Shown here one piece after another: positions 33,785-45,791 of a stretch of DNA of 64,000 bases. Source of the stretch: Hortaea werneckii (Eukaryota > Ascomycota > Dothideomycetes > Mycosphaerellales > Teratosphaeriaceae); contig JBAOKB010000037.1 of NCBI GenBank assembly GCA_037044905.1, positions 372,001 through 436,000 of the forward strand. The letters run 5' to 3'. Positions within the stretch are counted from its first letter, which is position 1. Each line of letters begins with the position of its first letter. The notes beneath the pieces were generated by a model that saw only the letters and a list, made by a program, of their open reading frames with translations, searched no databases and was not told where the DNA came from. Made by a program: the position numbers and the translations under genes.

Positions 33785-35531
33785 GGTGAGAGTTACTGGA
33801 TGAGAGGGTGTGAAGTGTGATAGATGGACATGGAGAAGGCCTCGCAGAACGGAGCTTCGAAATGTCGGGGACTTCCGCTTTGGGAAGACATTGCCGAGCT
33901 TTCCATCGTCTCACATCAATGGACAGCTTGCCCACTGGGAACATCAATCGATTCAATATCGTGAGTGTCTGCTTCGCTGTATGCTTCATGTGCTTGATGT
34001 ATCAAATACGTGTTGTTCGTAGTGGCTGTAAAGTTCAAAATCACCTGTCAAACCCAGCAATTAAATGTCTCGCAAGTGCAGATTCACCTCCCAAGTCCTC
34101 ACTGCCAAATCATTCTCTATAACGTATTCGATCGTCTGCGAAAGACATCGATAGCCTAACGAAGGGAGAAGACGCATGCAGTAACACGCTATTATTCAGC
34201 GACGCAGGTCTCACTGCAATGCCGGATTTTACCTTGGTTATTGAAAAAAGAAAAAAGCAAACCAGTCAAAAAATCAAAATAATAGACATTTTGAAACTCC
34301 CAAGTCTTCCATGAACACCTTACTTTATCTCCACCCCTATTCCTCCTCACTTTCCCATTTTCTTTTTTAAAAAAAATTCAAACGCCGCACCCGGTGCTAT
34401 ACTGTGCTAGAATGCGCTGTGCCGTATCCGCTTTGCAACGACCCAGAACCCCCCATTTTCCCGCCCCAAATAATCCATCCCGTTCATCTGTATCATCGAT
34501 CTTCCCCATCATCATGCACCTTTCACTCCCTGCTCCCTCCAAGCAAAGGGAAAATTTCGTTCATGAAAGAAAAATAACTCCCATGCTCGAGCACCATTGC
34601 CCGCCCTGGAACCGCAATCATCAGTTCCATTTGAATACATGCCTCCCCTTTCCCCCGTCCGAAACCCCATTTGGCTCACTCCTGTCCCTCGATGTTTGAA
34701 ATCCCTCCGTTACGCTTTCTGACATGGTGATTCTGCTTATACACCGCCAATTTCCCCTCACTCCCCTCCAATCCCAATGAACACGATTTGAAAAAGAAGA
34801 AAAAGAAAAAGAAAAACCACCAGAATAATAAACCACCACGAAGTGTTTTCCCTCCCGATATTTATTTTCCATTCCGGGAAAAGTTACCCGGTCATAACCC
34901 ATCCTCAGCACAACCAAACAACAAAAAGAACGGAACCCGCACGCGCGCGCAAAAGGGGGAATCCTCGCTCAAAAAAAAAAGAAAAGAAAAAAACAAAACC
35001 AAGATCAATAGCAAAAAGCGGAGTGTGTATTCTTTCATCGTCCGAATCGTTTTTTCAATGCATCTTGCAACGGCGATAGGCCTAGGAGAAAAGGCGATGA
35101 TGTAGGGTGTTGCCGTTAGGATGAAAGCAAAAAAAAAAAAAAAAAAAAGGATGAAGATGTGAAGAAGGTGAAAAGTAGGAAGAAGAAAAACGGAGAAAAA
35201 AAAAAAAATCAAATCCCCTCCCAACCCCCATCATGTACCCTCTAACATGCGTAAAACCGATGCGTGGCCGTGTGAAAAACAGGATGCGGAAGGCCGTTTT
35301 TTGGAATGGAGGTAAGAAGTGCCCTGAGCGCCTTGGAGAGTGTGAAGGAAGGTGGGGGGGATCCTTCATCATGCATTATTACTGATTACCCGCAGCATCT
35401 CTCTTGCATGTTTTCTCGTAAAATAGCTTGCTTTTCTCTTTAAGCTTTTGTTTTGATTATGTCGCCGCCTTCGTTATGAGTCGCAAAGTGGTTGGGAATG
35501 TTGTGCTCGGCTTCTTGACCTTTGACTCCCC
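33785..35531. other. Intergenic region, A-rich
   Basis: No gene recognised between the mS45 start and the SCW1 stop. There are many A-rich patches (34789-34818, 34971-34994) and an A20 run at 35129-35148. The right part is presumably the SCW1 3' UTR. Confidence 0.55.
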
Positions 35532-37344
35532 TCAGCGACCCAGCATGTAGTTGGTGTACCCGCCAGCAGATTGCTGGTGCGGGATTGGTCGGGAGTCCTT
35601 GCCAAAGGTGCCGCTTCCTAGGGGCGCAGGGACGCCGCCTGAAACGGCTGCAGCGGCTGCGCGGGGTTGATGGTGAAACTGGTGATGATGGGGTTGATGA
35701 TGATGGTGATGCTGGTTGAGCTGGTTGGAGAATTCCGGGGAAGAGGAGGGAGGAGGATGTTGGAAGGGGTTGGTGAAGATGCCGTCGAGACCTGAGGATG
35801 TGGAAGGAGGAGAGCGGTAGGTGTGACCGTTTGATAAGCCAGGGGGCATAGCGAGGCCTGGTGGAGGGCCTGAGACGGAACTGTAGGCGCCGTTGCCCGC
35901 CCCTGATACGGCAGGGCCGCTGTAGCCCGGTGCCATAGCTTGAGGATTCATGACGCCGTTGGAGCCAGTCATCTGGTTGCTTCGGACACCGAGAGGGTTC
36001 TTGGAGAAGCTGAGGCGGATGCCACCTTTGACGCTGTTGTGGAGAGGGTAGCCATATAGATCATTGAGGGCTTTTGTGGCAAATGAGACGTCTTCAAACT
36101 CTACGAAGCACATGGGCCCGTTTTGCTTGGTGCGGAAACAAATCGTTTGTAGCCACGCTGCTTGGAGAAGATGGCTTTAAGCTCGTCTTCGGATGTGTCG
36201 ATTGGTAGATTGCCAACGTATAAAGTATTGCACGGCGGATTCTGATCGGCGGGATTGACCGGCGGATATTGTGGCCTTGGATAGCTACCGCTATAAGCGC
36301 GCTTCTGTCCCATACCGTTCATGTTAGTGGGCGAAATGGCTGATGTGGGCGACTGCATCGTGCTGGCTCCGCGAGGCGAAATCATTCCAGCTCCTGTCGG
36401 CGATGTCAGGCCATTCCCGTCGGCTGTGCTCAAAGATAGGCTGCCGAACCGGGATACGGGTATCTGCGGCTGAGTCGCTCTGCGAGCAGCCGGATGCTGG
36501 CCGTTCTTCGCGTACGCCACGGGATCTTTCAGCAGGTCTCCGGTTTCATCATCCGCCATGTCGTCATTAATGATGGATTTCCCTGACACGCGATGACGGT
36601 CGTGCAGGCCGTTCGCAAGCGGCGACTGAGGTGAAAACAGATTCTGAAAGTGCGCGCTCGTCTCAGGCATGGGGAATTCGCCGGATGTTGTAGTAGTAGG
36701 TAACGGTGGGGATATCTTCTCGGTGGATTGGAAGGAGCTACCGAACCGAGACCTGCCAGGTGGCCCGCCAACAGATCCACCTGATGAAGACGAGCTTGTT
36801 TGTGTCCTGGATGAGCCGCCGTCAATCGTGTTTCGCCTATCCAATGGACCGCCCATCATGCTGCTGCTGACGACCTCAACGATCATGCTCGTCTCTCTGG
36901 TGGTGTTCGGCTTCCCGTGAAGCTTCTGCTGTGCCTCTAATGCGCCAGCTTGGCTGTCGAAGTAGGCAATCGCTGTCGCGTACTCGCTGTCCTCGGAATA
37001 AGGCGAATGAACTAGCTGCGTGTCAACCAGGTCGCCGGCAAAAATCAGCATGCTGCCGAGCGCGTCGGCGCTGATGCTCCTCGGAAGGCGCCTGATCACA
37101 ATCGCAGGCTTCGTCCGTGCGTTGCCATTCAGGGTCAATGGATCCGACGTGCTCGACGGGAGCGTGGGAGTTTGACGGTAACGTTCGCCGGCATAGCGAT
37201 CCGAAGGTAGGCTTGAGCCGTACATGTGCGACTCGGTTCGATAGTTGCCGTCGGGCGGCGAGACGGCGGAGGGCCATTTCTTGTTCGTGTGTACATGGCG
37301 GAAGGGTATGATCGCGTGCCGTAGACGGAAGTGGAGTCGCTCAT
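35532..37344 (-). CDS. scw1: Two-RRM RNA-binding protein (SCW1 / Whi3-like), reading frame broken by apparent one-base deletions
   Basis: The locus encodes an Scw1/Whi3-type RNA-binding protein that in fission yeast influences cell wall integrity and mRNA fate. RRM1 begins AIVIRRLPRSISADALGSML (about residue 68 on). RRM2 begins NTLYVGNLPIDTSEDELKAI. The C-terminal region is Gly/Pro-rich with a His-rich patch near the end. The frame breaks inside RRM2 near 36152: the reading ends at a stop near 36100, while the family motif FRTKQNGPMCFVEFEDVSF continues in another frame to the stop at 35532. A second likely break lies near 37265, joining MSDSTSVYGTRSYPSAMYTR to the DGNYRTESHMYGSSL frame. One extra base at each place gives 604 residues. 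The unbroken middle part starts at ATG 37225. No intron could fit at either site. Confidence 0.8.
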
Positions 37345-38260
37345 GTCGCTACGAGCTTTCAAGGCCGAAGCTGATGTGCGCGCGCCAGTAAGGAGCAGCG
37401 CAAGGATATCCGATGTGTTCCGACGGTGACCACACTATGTCGCGCGCAAGAGCAGTCTTGACTGCCAGCTCTGCGTAACTCCCAAGCTACGCGACCGGCA
37501 CGCAATCGCATAAGGCCTATGGCGGCGACGATAGCACGGAAGGTCGAGGGTGGCCGGTCGCAATCCGCGCGACCAATCGGAGCGCGATCGCAATCACTTG
37601 CGCTGAAGAGTGGAGTCGTGAGCTCGGTGGGCAGCAGGCAGACGCGTCGCGAGAATGATGAAGTCGGCGTCGCGAATTTGCGGCGAATTGAGGATAATGA
37701 AGCCGGGACGCCGAGGCAATGCAGCCTAATCAATGAGACGCGCGATTGCGGGTTGCGCGATGCGGTCCACCGGCTGCGAGGAGCGGATGTAGACTCGGTG
37801 GTCGCAGAAGGGTGTGCTTCGCTGTCAATGCGTCTGGGAGATGCAATAGGGGTGGCGCAATGATGCAGTACAATACAGCCGTCGTCGCGGTCGAGATACA
37901 GTAGTTGGGAGTGGGAGGTCGAGGGTAAGGCTGGATATGGGTGTGGGACGAGTACCAATGAGAATGAAGGCGTGTGCAGCTTCCACCGAGGGGAGCAGTG
38001 ACAGAGGCAGATATGCCGGCGCAGGTCGCAGAGCAGGTGGGCGGGAAGCAGGGTGAGCGGTGCGGCTTGAACAAGGTACCAACGTTCGCTGGTGCTGTCC
38101 GGGTGAGACGGGTTACCTTGGGATTGGTACAGCTGGGCGGGCAGGCAGAGAGGTACAGGTACAGCTGGAGGAGGTAGGTACATGGATACCTTACCTTCCT
38201 GGGGAGCTGGGTAGCAGTGGAGGCAGCTGCTGGGGGACTGGGACGACTGGCACTACTGGA

Positions 38261-38290
38261 GACTACTGGGGGACTACTGGGGACTACTGG
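38261..38290 (+). repeat. GGACTACTGG-type tandem repeat
   Basis: Three near-perfect copies of a 10-bp unit (GGACTACTGG), within a wider CTGG/ACTGG-rich stretch from 38230 to 38305. Non-coding. Confidence 0.7.
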
Positions 38291-38577
38291 CCCTGGGACT
38301 GGGAGCCTATGTCCCGAGCTATGGCCAACCAAACCGGTCGCCAATCAGGGCCACGATAAGGCTGCCGTCAGTGCGAGCAGCGTGCCCTGGTGCCCTGGGT
38401 GGACTTGGTGGAGTGGAGTCCTGATCGCGGGGTGGAGAGGCTCACGAGCCCAGTCATTTTGGCATCCAAGGTAACAACCGCATCTGAAAGGTCGGTATGG
38501 TCATCGATGGCAGAGGATGTGATCGGGACACAGGATAGAGTAGCCTAGGTACACTACTGGAGCACTACTGTCGCTCG

Positions 38578-38605
38578 CATCCATCCATCCATCCATCCAT
38601 CCATC
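38578..38605 (+). repeat. (CATC)7 microsatellite
   Basis: Seven perfect copies of the tetramer CATC in non-coding DNA upstream of SCW1. Confidence 0.9.
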
Positions 38606-40900
38606 CCAGGCCGAAGGACTGTTAGGTACAAATCGCTCGCCCGTCTCCGCAATCGGGCTTCAATTCTCGTCCGCCTGCAGCGACGACTTTGTACTCCGCC
38701 GTGCATGGCCAGCGATGGGAAGGCAACGCGCATAAGGTATCTGACTACTACTGCTGCCAACCCATGCTGTACTCCAAGCGGGCATGTCCAGGCGGGTAAT
38801 GACGGGGAGTCCATGTCAAACCGAGGTCTTCGATTCTAGAACCGGTACAGCACGCCCATTCGTGCATACCCATTTTAAACTTTCTGCCCCTCTCCAAGCC
38901 AATGAAACTCTGTCTTGAACTTCACCGTCTCTGCCACTCTGCTTCCTGCTGCTGTCATTGGTGAAGAGCTGAATCCGCGCGCCGGACAAGTCTCTTCAGA
39001 AGCTGCTGATGATAGCACTATGGCATTCATATGTCGTAAATAAGCAGAGCACCCCGTTCCACTGCATCGAAGTGTTACCACTACAACCATCATTCACCTC
39101 GTGCCTTCAAGGTCGTGACTGCTCTCTTTCCCGCTCTGCGCACTCAGCTCCGATCAAGCTTGACCTACTACTGCTGCACATCGCGGTAGAGGTAGGTAGG
39201 TAGTCATAGCCCTGCGTGACCACTGCAGATAGGACAGGCAGCTTGAAGCCTGCGGCTACCAGCTCCTTCCAAGCCCCCAAGGCCCTCCCGTGCAGCCCCG
39301 AGATGCTTATCCATGTTCATCTGACAGTCCTCCCCTCCCCCTTCGGACAGGCGAGACAAGGTGCGGCAAAAAGAACAGTCGAGCGGTAGTGCCTACAGTA
39401 GCGTCGATTAACCATCGAGCTATAACTCGAGTGCTTGTACTGTCGCGAACAGAGTCGCATTAGGTCCATCCCTACACCCCACGACGCACCTAATCGCGTC
39501 CTTATGGCGTAGCACAGCAGTCCCAATAGTCCTGCTGCGAAACACGCGATGAGGAGAAAGAGCTTTGTGGTATTCCCTATTCAAGCTCGCGACCTTTGAC
39601 TCACATTTTTAACTCGCGGCCCGCCATTCCTCTCGCTTCCTTTTCTTACTGTGTGCAATGTAAGATATTCAGCTATAGAGCAAAGATCCACTCTCAGATG
39701 ATGCCGTCAAGCATCCCCCATGATAAGGCGAAAACAGATGTGAGCCGCGATCGGCTTAGCACTTCCCACCACATCACCTACTTACCGTCGCTCCTCCTCC
39801 TCAGCAAGTAGTTTAAAAGAGAAAAAGTGAACATCTTGGGTACTACACAGATGATGTTCAACAACCGAAGCCTTGTGTCCCCTTGCCATGTCTCCCTTCC
39901 CCCTCTCACGTGCCCGCCCGGCTTGTGTCTGCCGCTCACATGGCTGACAATGCTCCACCCTCGTGTGTTGGGCGAGCGAGCGAGTGCACAGGCGTGTGTG
40001 TGGGGGCGCCACAGCATGGCTTTCGGTTGGCATTGATGTGCCGGGGGCGGTGTCACACAAGAAGCAGAGGGGGTGCGGGCTGCACATAGCCGAGACGCCG
40101 TGTGAGACGAGGACGGCAGCAAGCGACGATTTGGGTTGCCTTGGATCTTTCCCTTGGATCTTCGCGATTTGGTCGTGGTGCTGTGGGACAAAAGGCGAGG
40201 TTGTTGAAGCCCTTTTGTTTTGGGCACAGTCTGGAAATCTATTTTGCTTGGGAATTCGTGTGCGGCGGTGGTGACTTGGTAAGTACTGACTCTGTGTCTA
40301 CGCTTTTCGAAGATGCGCGTTTGCATTGCTCTCTACGTATTGTCCACCGTGACCAAGTACATATGGCACGAGAGAGATGCTGTTTACGTATAAAATGATT
40401 GAGAGATGGAAGTAGTCAGAAGGTGGCGGCTTTCGAATCGTCGTTACATCATTGAGATGTTGTTTGATATACATCGCATGATTTTCTTTACTTTTTTACT
40501 TTTTCCAATTATCTCCGTGACTGTGATACGCTTGGGGAAAGAAGGGAGTAATTGGGCAATGAAAAAGGATTTTCTTTTCTTTAAAAGAAAAAAAGAAAAG
40601 AAAAAGGAAGGCAAAGAAAAGGAAAAGCAGTCACATAAAGATCATTATAGAAAGAACATCCAACATCTGCCTGGCGCTCAACAAATCCCAGTCCAATTTC
40701 TCACCAGCACACCTCGCCGTCCCTAACTACTTCATATCCTTGCAAAGAGGTAGTGAAGAAGTGAAACCGAAACAAAGGAAAAATGAGAAAAAGGCAACAG
40801 AAAGATCTACTCCCCACCACCACCACCACCACCTCCTCCTCCTCCTTCCTCCTCCAAAACCAAACCCTCGAACCACCTTCCCACCAAAAACCCCATCCCC

Positions 40901-41575
40901 TCACTTCCCACCCTTCCTCCCTTCCTCCCCACCACCCTCCCCCCTCACCATCCTCACATCCAAAACATCCCGCCCACCACCCCACTCCAACAACCGCATA
41001 ACGGCCCGAAAATTCTCCTCCGTCAGCACCGTCTCCTTGGGCCAGATCTTCCCGTCCCTGCCACTGCCTGCAGGCGTCCCACTATCGGCAATCGCCCAGC
41101 GGACGCGGATTTCGCTTACACTTTCGGTGATGTTGCGGTTGCGGTATTTACTGGACATGAACTCGGCGCAGTTGGGCGAGGTGGTCGCGAGGTTTGTGAG
41201 GGCGGTTTGGAGGGCGGATAGGGTCTGGGTGGGGGAGGTGAGGAGGACTGGAGGGTGGGTTAATAGGGTTAGGGAAAAAGGTTGCGGGATGAGATGGTTT
41301 GATAGAGGGAGCGGGGCTTCATATTGCTGCCTTCTTTTCCCTATCTCTCTTCTTTGTCCTCGTTGGCTGCTTCTTCTCCGATCATCCGGGTATTAAATGG
41401 TTGTTGGTTGTTGTTTTATGGAATAGCGAATTCGATGTCCCGTATAAGAAGGGATAAATGGCAAACGTGTGGCGGGCTAAGGGCATACTCATAGAGTGAA
41501 CATGGAATTCTTACCTTCATGTCTACTCGAGCCCTCGATCGTGAATAAGATGGGAAACTCATGTTCCTCCGCCAT
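40901..41575 (-). CDS. Small conserved-looking protein of unknown function
   Basis: Two exons, 41575-41515 and 41247-40901, giving 135 residues. The splice (GTAAGA..CAG, phase 1) joins EFPILFTIEGSSRHE to VLLTSPTQTLSALQTAL in frame. The core continues FMSSKYRNRNITESVSEIRV and EENFRAVMRLLEWGGGRDVL, with a Gly/Glu/Lys tail. No signal peptide, membrane segment or known motif is evident. The length and alternating strand/helix pattern suggest a small cytosolic fold. I do not recognise the family. The intron is 267 nt, long for this window, so an extra small exon cannot be ruled out. The start is the ATG giving MAEEHEFP; an upstream in-frame ATG exists. Confidence 0.55.
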
Positions 41576-43407
41576 CTCGGTTTTGGTCTTCGTTGATGAC
41601 TGTCGCAGTGGAAGGGATGTCATGTGTATACAAAGACACAGAGACGAGTATTTTTCTTTTTGGTGGATAAATGCTGTGTAAGTAGACAAAGCGGTATGCG
41701 CTTAACTTGTGTGATGGAAGTCTTTTCGAGATTTTTATTTCTTTTTAGTTATTGCTTTTTTCGAGTTGTTGTTCGTGCCTTTGGGATTCCAAAATAGCAG
41801 GGGCTTCGAAAGTTTAAAACCGGTTTTGGAGGAGACATGGGATTTTAACAAGGTGCGCGTGGCCAGCTTCCTGTCAGCATGACGTCTGTGGTTTCTGCAA
41901 CAGTACAGATGGAGACCAAAGGCAAGGGTATGGTTTTCCTTCTGGAACCTGCCATGTCCATCCACCCACAGGGTTTGTTTGCTCGGCTGTTATGGTCGTT
42001 CAATGCTGTCATATGGTATTCTCTAGCGACTTGAGAGTTCAAACAGTGGCCATGGTCTGCATGCTCTTAGACCCGAAGAGGTTGTCATCAATCGATTGGA
42101 TGGTCAGTCCATAAGCTGCGTTCAGGATACGCCTCCTGTTACGCCAAGAATCATCTTAGTCGACTGACCACATTGGTATGAGGATAGGCAGTCAATGGGT
42201 GGGAAATTCGGAAATAATGGACTGCATGTGTAAGCGCAGCCACGATGAAAGCTCTAAATCTACCTGGCCTGTCCCGCCAGATAAAAAGTCACGTAGTTAC
42301 AGGTGCAAGTAAGCGTCTTTGAGTGTGATTCTAGATGTACTCGGTCGGCGTCAGGTGGAAAGAGCCAGATAAGTTCGGAATGAGCAAGCAATGTTTACGC
42401 TCCACTGCATTTCGCCAAGTTCAAAAGGGAATGCATTAGCAAGGACCCCTGATGGTGCCAGTTGCGTGCACAATGAAATCCTGATCACAGATACCTGCAA
42501 AGACGCGACCTGTAGATTTCCGAAGGCCGCTTGCCTGCCTCGTTCTGACGCCCTCTGTTACCTCCAGTTCATATGCAATTCTTTTCTTTCTCCTTTGTCA
42601 TTTTGTAAAGACCGTTTCCATTGCCTTGCAGAACACTTTTCCCACAACCCTTTGATACAACACCGAAGACCCGAACATCCAAATGCACTCGGAGGGTTCG
42701 ACAAGGAAACTGTGCGTATGTGTGGGATTTATTTTCTATCCTTTACTTCTTTTCGTTCTTTTACTCGTACGCTATGGTAGATGTACACATGTGTACACAA
42801 CGTTTCCATAATGCTCCCATTCAATCCGCGAGGGCACGGAGAAGTGGGTTCTCATCACCCCGACCGAAACCAAAATTCCGAAAGAGTCCGACGACGTTAG
42901 GAAAAAACGTGTGTATCCAAATGGCTGTACGCGTACGATATCCAAAGGAAGAAGGGGGTAGCGAATGGTTGGCCGGAAAGACACACGAGATGGGATGGTT
43001 TCCTGGCCGGATATGTCCCTCGGTCTCGCTGCTCTAGTCGGAAAAAGGTGTAGAGAAGCTCAAGCCTTTCCATGAGGTCCCAACCTCTCCAAAACCCTCC
43101 TCCCATGCTCCCAACTTTCACTCCGGGAGCATCGGAGGAGAGAACGGCGCATGACAGGTCCCCACCTCTCCAACCTTCTCATAAAAAAACCCATGGCTCA
43201 TCACTTCTTCCCCTTCCCCTTCACCACGCCACCCGCACCACCTTCTCCTCCCTCTGCCCTCCCCCCCATAGCCCCCACTTCCCCCTCTCCCAACCGCAGC
43301 ATCCACACTCACATTCCCCAAACTCGCGCTCGCTTTCGGACTAACCATAAACCCGCCTCTGAAACCCCTTCCCATCCTCGCCCACCCGCTGCCGACGACT
43401 ACTGCTA
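41576..43407. other. Intergenic region, no gene recognised
   Basis: About 1.8 kb. The plus strand near 43080-43410 is C-rich with short proline- and serine-rich frames. No coding signature is seen. Confidence 0.5.
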
Positions 43408-43970
43408 CTAAGCAGCGAACTCGTTTCGCTTCCGGCTCGGGATCGTTCGGCTTTCGGCTGGAGGTAGGAAGGCGTAGAGGAGGCGTCGCTGGTGCCTCTT
43501 GCTCTGCCGCTGCTGCTGGCGGCGCCGGTATCGCGAGCTGGAGCGGGTGAAGGGGATGGGGTCGTTGGAAGGAGGTCTGGTCTCGTGTTGTCGAGGGAGG
43601 TTGTAGGGAATTTGGTTGTGGCGGGGATGTGATGGAGATTCGAAGGAGGATTTCTCAGGTGAACCGACTTCGGAGGATGCGGTGGAGCTCCACCAGCCTT
43701 CTACTGCCTTTCTTCGCCCTGGATTATTCTGACTTGTGGGTCTGATGGTCGAGGGGCCGTTGGAAGTGGTGGTGCTTGGACTTGGGGATAGTGAGGATGC
43801 GGTTGTTGCGGGGCGGCGCTCAGAACGTGAATGGTCCTGCCTAGGAGGTTTAGAAGGTAAGGAGGGATTCTTCGATTGGGTTGTCTGATGATGGCGGGGA
43901 AGGGGGAAAGTGTGGGAGCTATGGTGATCGGAATGGGGTAAACGTACCTCATTGGCGGCGCCTCTCAATC
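43408..43970 (-). other. Possible additional 3' exon region downstream of the lipase
   Basis: An open frame continues past the lipase stop in a different frame (GTAASSKAGMRLRGAANE). It is then interrupted by an intron-like element at 43841-43947 with donor GTACGT, branch TCTAAAC and acceptor CCTAG. Beyond it lies an Arg/Ser/Pro-rich frame ending RKRNEFAA at 43408. None of the phases links cleanly to the lipase as sequenced. It may be the true lipase tail with a one-base error, a separate gene's exon, or UTR. Confidence 0.3.
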
Positions 43971-45791
43971 TCATACCGGCCTTGCTAGAAGCAGCAGTAC
44001 CCATCGCTGCAGGAGGCGATCCGTACCGCTGTATCCCTCCTCCCCTTCCACGCTCCCCTCAACATCCGTCTCATCCAAGGCATCCCCTGCAATACTGCCG
44101 TGTCCCTCATCATCTCCTACGTCGTTCAAACCAGAAGCTCCACTTGCGCCTACATTCTCGATCTGCCACGCCGCAGCCAAACCCCACGCCTGACCCCTCG
44201 CTTCCGCCTGCTCCAAGTCTTCCCTCCTCGCCCGACGGATCCGCGGTGAGGAAGGCGACGCCGTCGCTCGTTCAGTCTCGGAATAACCCGGCGGAGGCGG
44301 CTGTTGCGACCCATTAGTCGAGAGGGGCGATGAATTCTGCAACATTCTCCTTTCCGTGATCCCCCTCTCAATGCCCTTCCAACCCGAAGCCGCATCAGCA
44401 GCAGCAGTAGCCTCCTTGCTCTTCTCCGTCGGGACAGTATACATCTCCAACGCCTCTAGCACATGCGGGAACACAAGCCGGTTGACGTCCGAGGCCCACA
44501 GTAGATCGAGATGTTCGTATTTCTGAATTCCACGAGCGACAGTATGCCGCGGGAGTTCCTTCAGCATGAGTTTGATATCGACCAGAGAATCCGAACCGCC
44601 GTAGATAAGATGGATAGGCGTCTTGATATTCCTGGTCGGGAACTTGGCCACTTTGTAGTACTTGGAACTATTCCCGACTGCGAAGGGGGTCGTAGTCTCA
44701 TCGTCGAACATCTGGAAGGTCCCGTTACGGATGATCTGGAACCAGTGCACGACGCACTTTGTGCTTGTGAAAGAGTACAGGTGCGGGTAGGCGGCGAGTT
44801 TTTGGTGAGGGGAGATGTTCCGGGTTTGCCAGTTGAAGAGGAAGGCGAGGGACTTGTCGATGAACCAGGTGAAGATGGCTGGGTAGAGGAGGGCTTGCCA
44901 CATTGTGGCGGAGCCCAGGATGGCGCGGCGGCCGAAGGCGAGGAAGAGGACCTCCGGATTGGATTTGCAAAGGGAGGCGACGGTCCCAGAAGCGAGTCCT
45001 GGGGGTGCCATGGCGGGGGCAAGGGCGATAAAGAGGTTCACCTTTTCATTCAGTGTCGGGTGGATGGAGAGAGTGGCAAAGGCTTGAGCCGTGCCTTGAC
45101 TAAATCCGATGTAGGACAAGTTGGGTTGGCGCGTGGTCTCGAGGATGTAGTTGATAGAGTCCGGGATGTCATGAAAGGCGAACTGGTCCATGCTAAAGTC
45201 CCAGAAGCGGGCTTCGGTGGGTTTGGAGTGGACGGATTTCTTACTGTATTTGTTGCCTCTGTTGTTGCCGAGCCACACATCATAGCCCTGTTCTACGAGC
45301 ACGAATGGAAGACAGCGTTCCCGGTCCGTAAGGCAGACCCAAACTTCGCTGTTCATAAGCAAGCCGTGGTGCAGATAGACTACCTTCTTCTGTACACTGC
45401 CTTCTCCGCTGTTCACACGTTGTCCCTGCTGACCTTGCACTGAGCCTTGTCGGCCGACGACTCTATGTAGCCCGAGCAGATATCCATCCTTGGTCTGCAC
45501 AATATGTTCCTCCGCCACATATCCCTGCAGCTCGCATAGTTCCACGAAGTCCTGTGCCTGTGCAAGCGGACTGGTCACGCCTCTCTTCTTCTGTCGTGCA
45601 CGGCGAGAGTACGGCGAGGAGAGCGTGTTGAAGGCATTCCGGCTGACGTGGTAGAAGAAGCGGATGATCGGGGTGGGGAGCAGCAGGGTGATGGAGCGCA
45701 GTAAGGTCTCCAAGGCGAGCAGGGTGAAGGAGAGGGTCAAGGCCAGGTACTCGCGGGGGTGGAGGCGGGAGAGGAAGGGAATCAGGGCCAT
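43971..45791 (-). CDS. tgl1: Membrane-anchored acid-lipase-type steryl ester hydrolase (TGL1/YEH family)
   Basis: 606 residues from ATG 45791 to the stop at 43971 as sequenced. A hydrophobic N-terminal hairpin (about residues 14-47) anchors the enzyme, as in lipid-droplet or membrane TGL1/YEH lipases. The AB-hydrolase-associated lipase region starts at about 75 (DFVELCELQGYVAEEHIVQT). HHGLLMNSEVW (141-151) supplies the oxyanion hole, GFSQG the nucleophile Ser231, and GGSDSLVD and YEHLDLLW the catalytic Asp401 and His427. Such enzymes hydrolyse steryl esters and triacylglycerols. The last 180 residues are low complexity and probably disordered. The end (LQRWVLLLLARPV) is doubtful because the next frame continues with a plausible tail. 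The gene is divergent from PET191 with 412 nt between starts. Confidence 0.9.
   Translation of the reverse strand: MALIPFLSRLHPREYLALTLSFTLLALETLLRSITLLLPTPIIRFFYHVSRNAFNTLSSPYSRRARQKKRGVTSPLAQAQDFVELCELQGYVAEEHIVQTKDGYLLGLHRVVGRQGSVQGQQGQRVNSGEGSVQKKVVYLHHGLLMNSEVWVCLTDRERCLPFVLVEQGYDVWLGNNRGNKYSKKSVHSKPTEARFWDFSMDQFAFHDIPDSINYILETTRQPNLSYIGFSQGTAQAFATLSIHPTLNEKVNLFIALAPAMAPPGLASGTVASLCKSNPEVLFLAFGRRAILGSATMWQALLYPAIFTWFIDKSLAFLFNWQTRNISPHQKLAAYPHLYSFTSTKCVVHWFQIIRNGTFQMFDDETTTPFAVGNSSKYYKVAKFPTRNIKTPIHLIYGGSDSLVDIKLMLKELPRHTVARGIQKYEHLDLLWASDVNRLVFPHVLEALEMYTVPTEKSKEATAAADAASGWKGIERGITERRMLQNSSPLSTNGSQQPPPPGYSETERATASPSSPRIRRARREDLEQAEARGQAWGLAAAWQIENVGASGASGLNDVGDDEGHGSIAGDALDETDVEGSVEGEEGYSGTDRLLQRWVLLLLARPV

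Larger units (their letters stand above)
37345..40900. other. Large intergenic region upstream of SCW1
   Basis: About 3.5 kb without a supported gene. It probably includes a long SCW1 5' leader. Simple repeats are annotated separately. Open frames here translate to repetitive or composition-biased peptides. Confidence 0.5.

Noticed and set aside
37730..38344. 204-codon minus-strand frame upstream of SCW1
   Set aside because: Pro/Ser/His/Cys-biased translation of repeat-rich DNA with no motif; better explained as leader or promoter sequence.
44511..45443. 310-codon plus-strand frame opposite the lipase
   Set aside because: Antisense mirror of the lipase, which has a full catalytic triad on the other strand.
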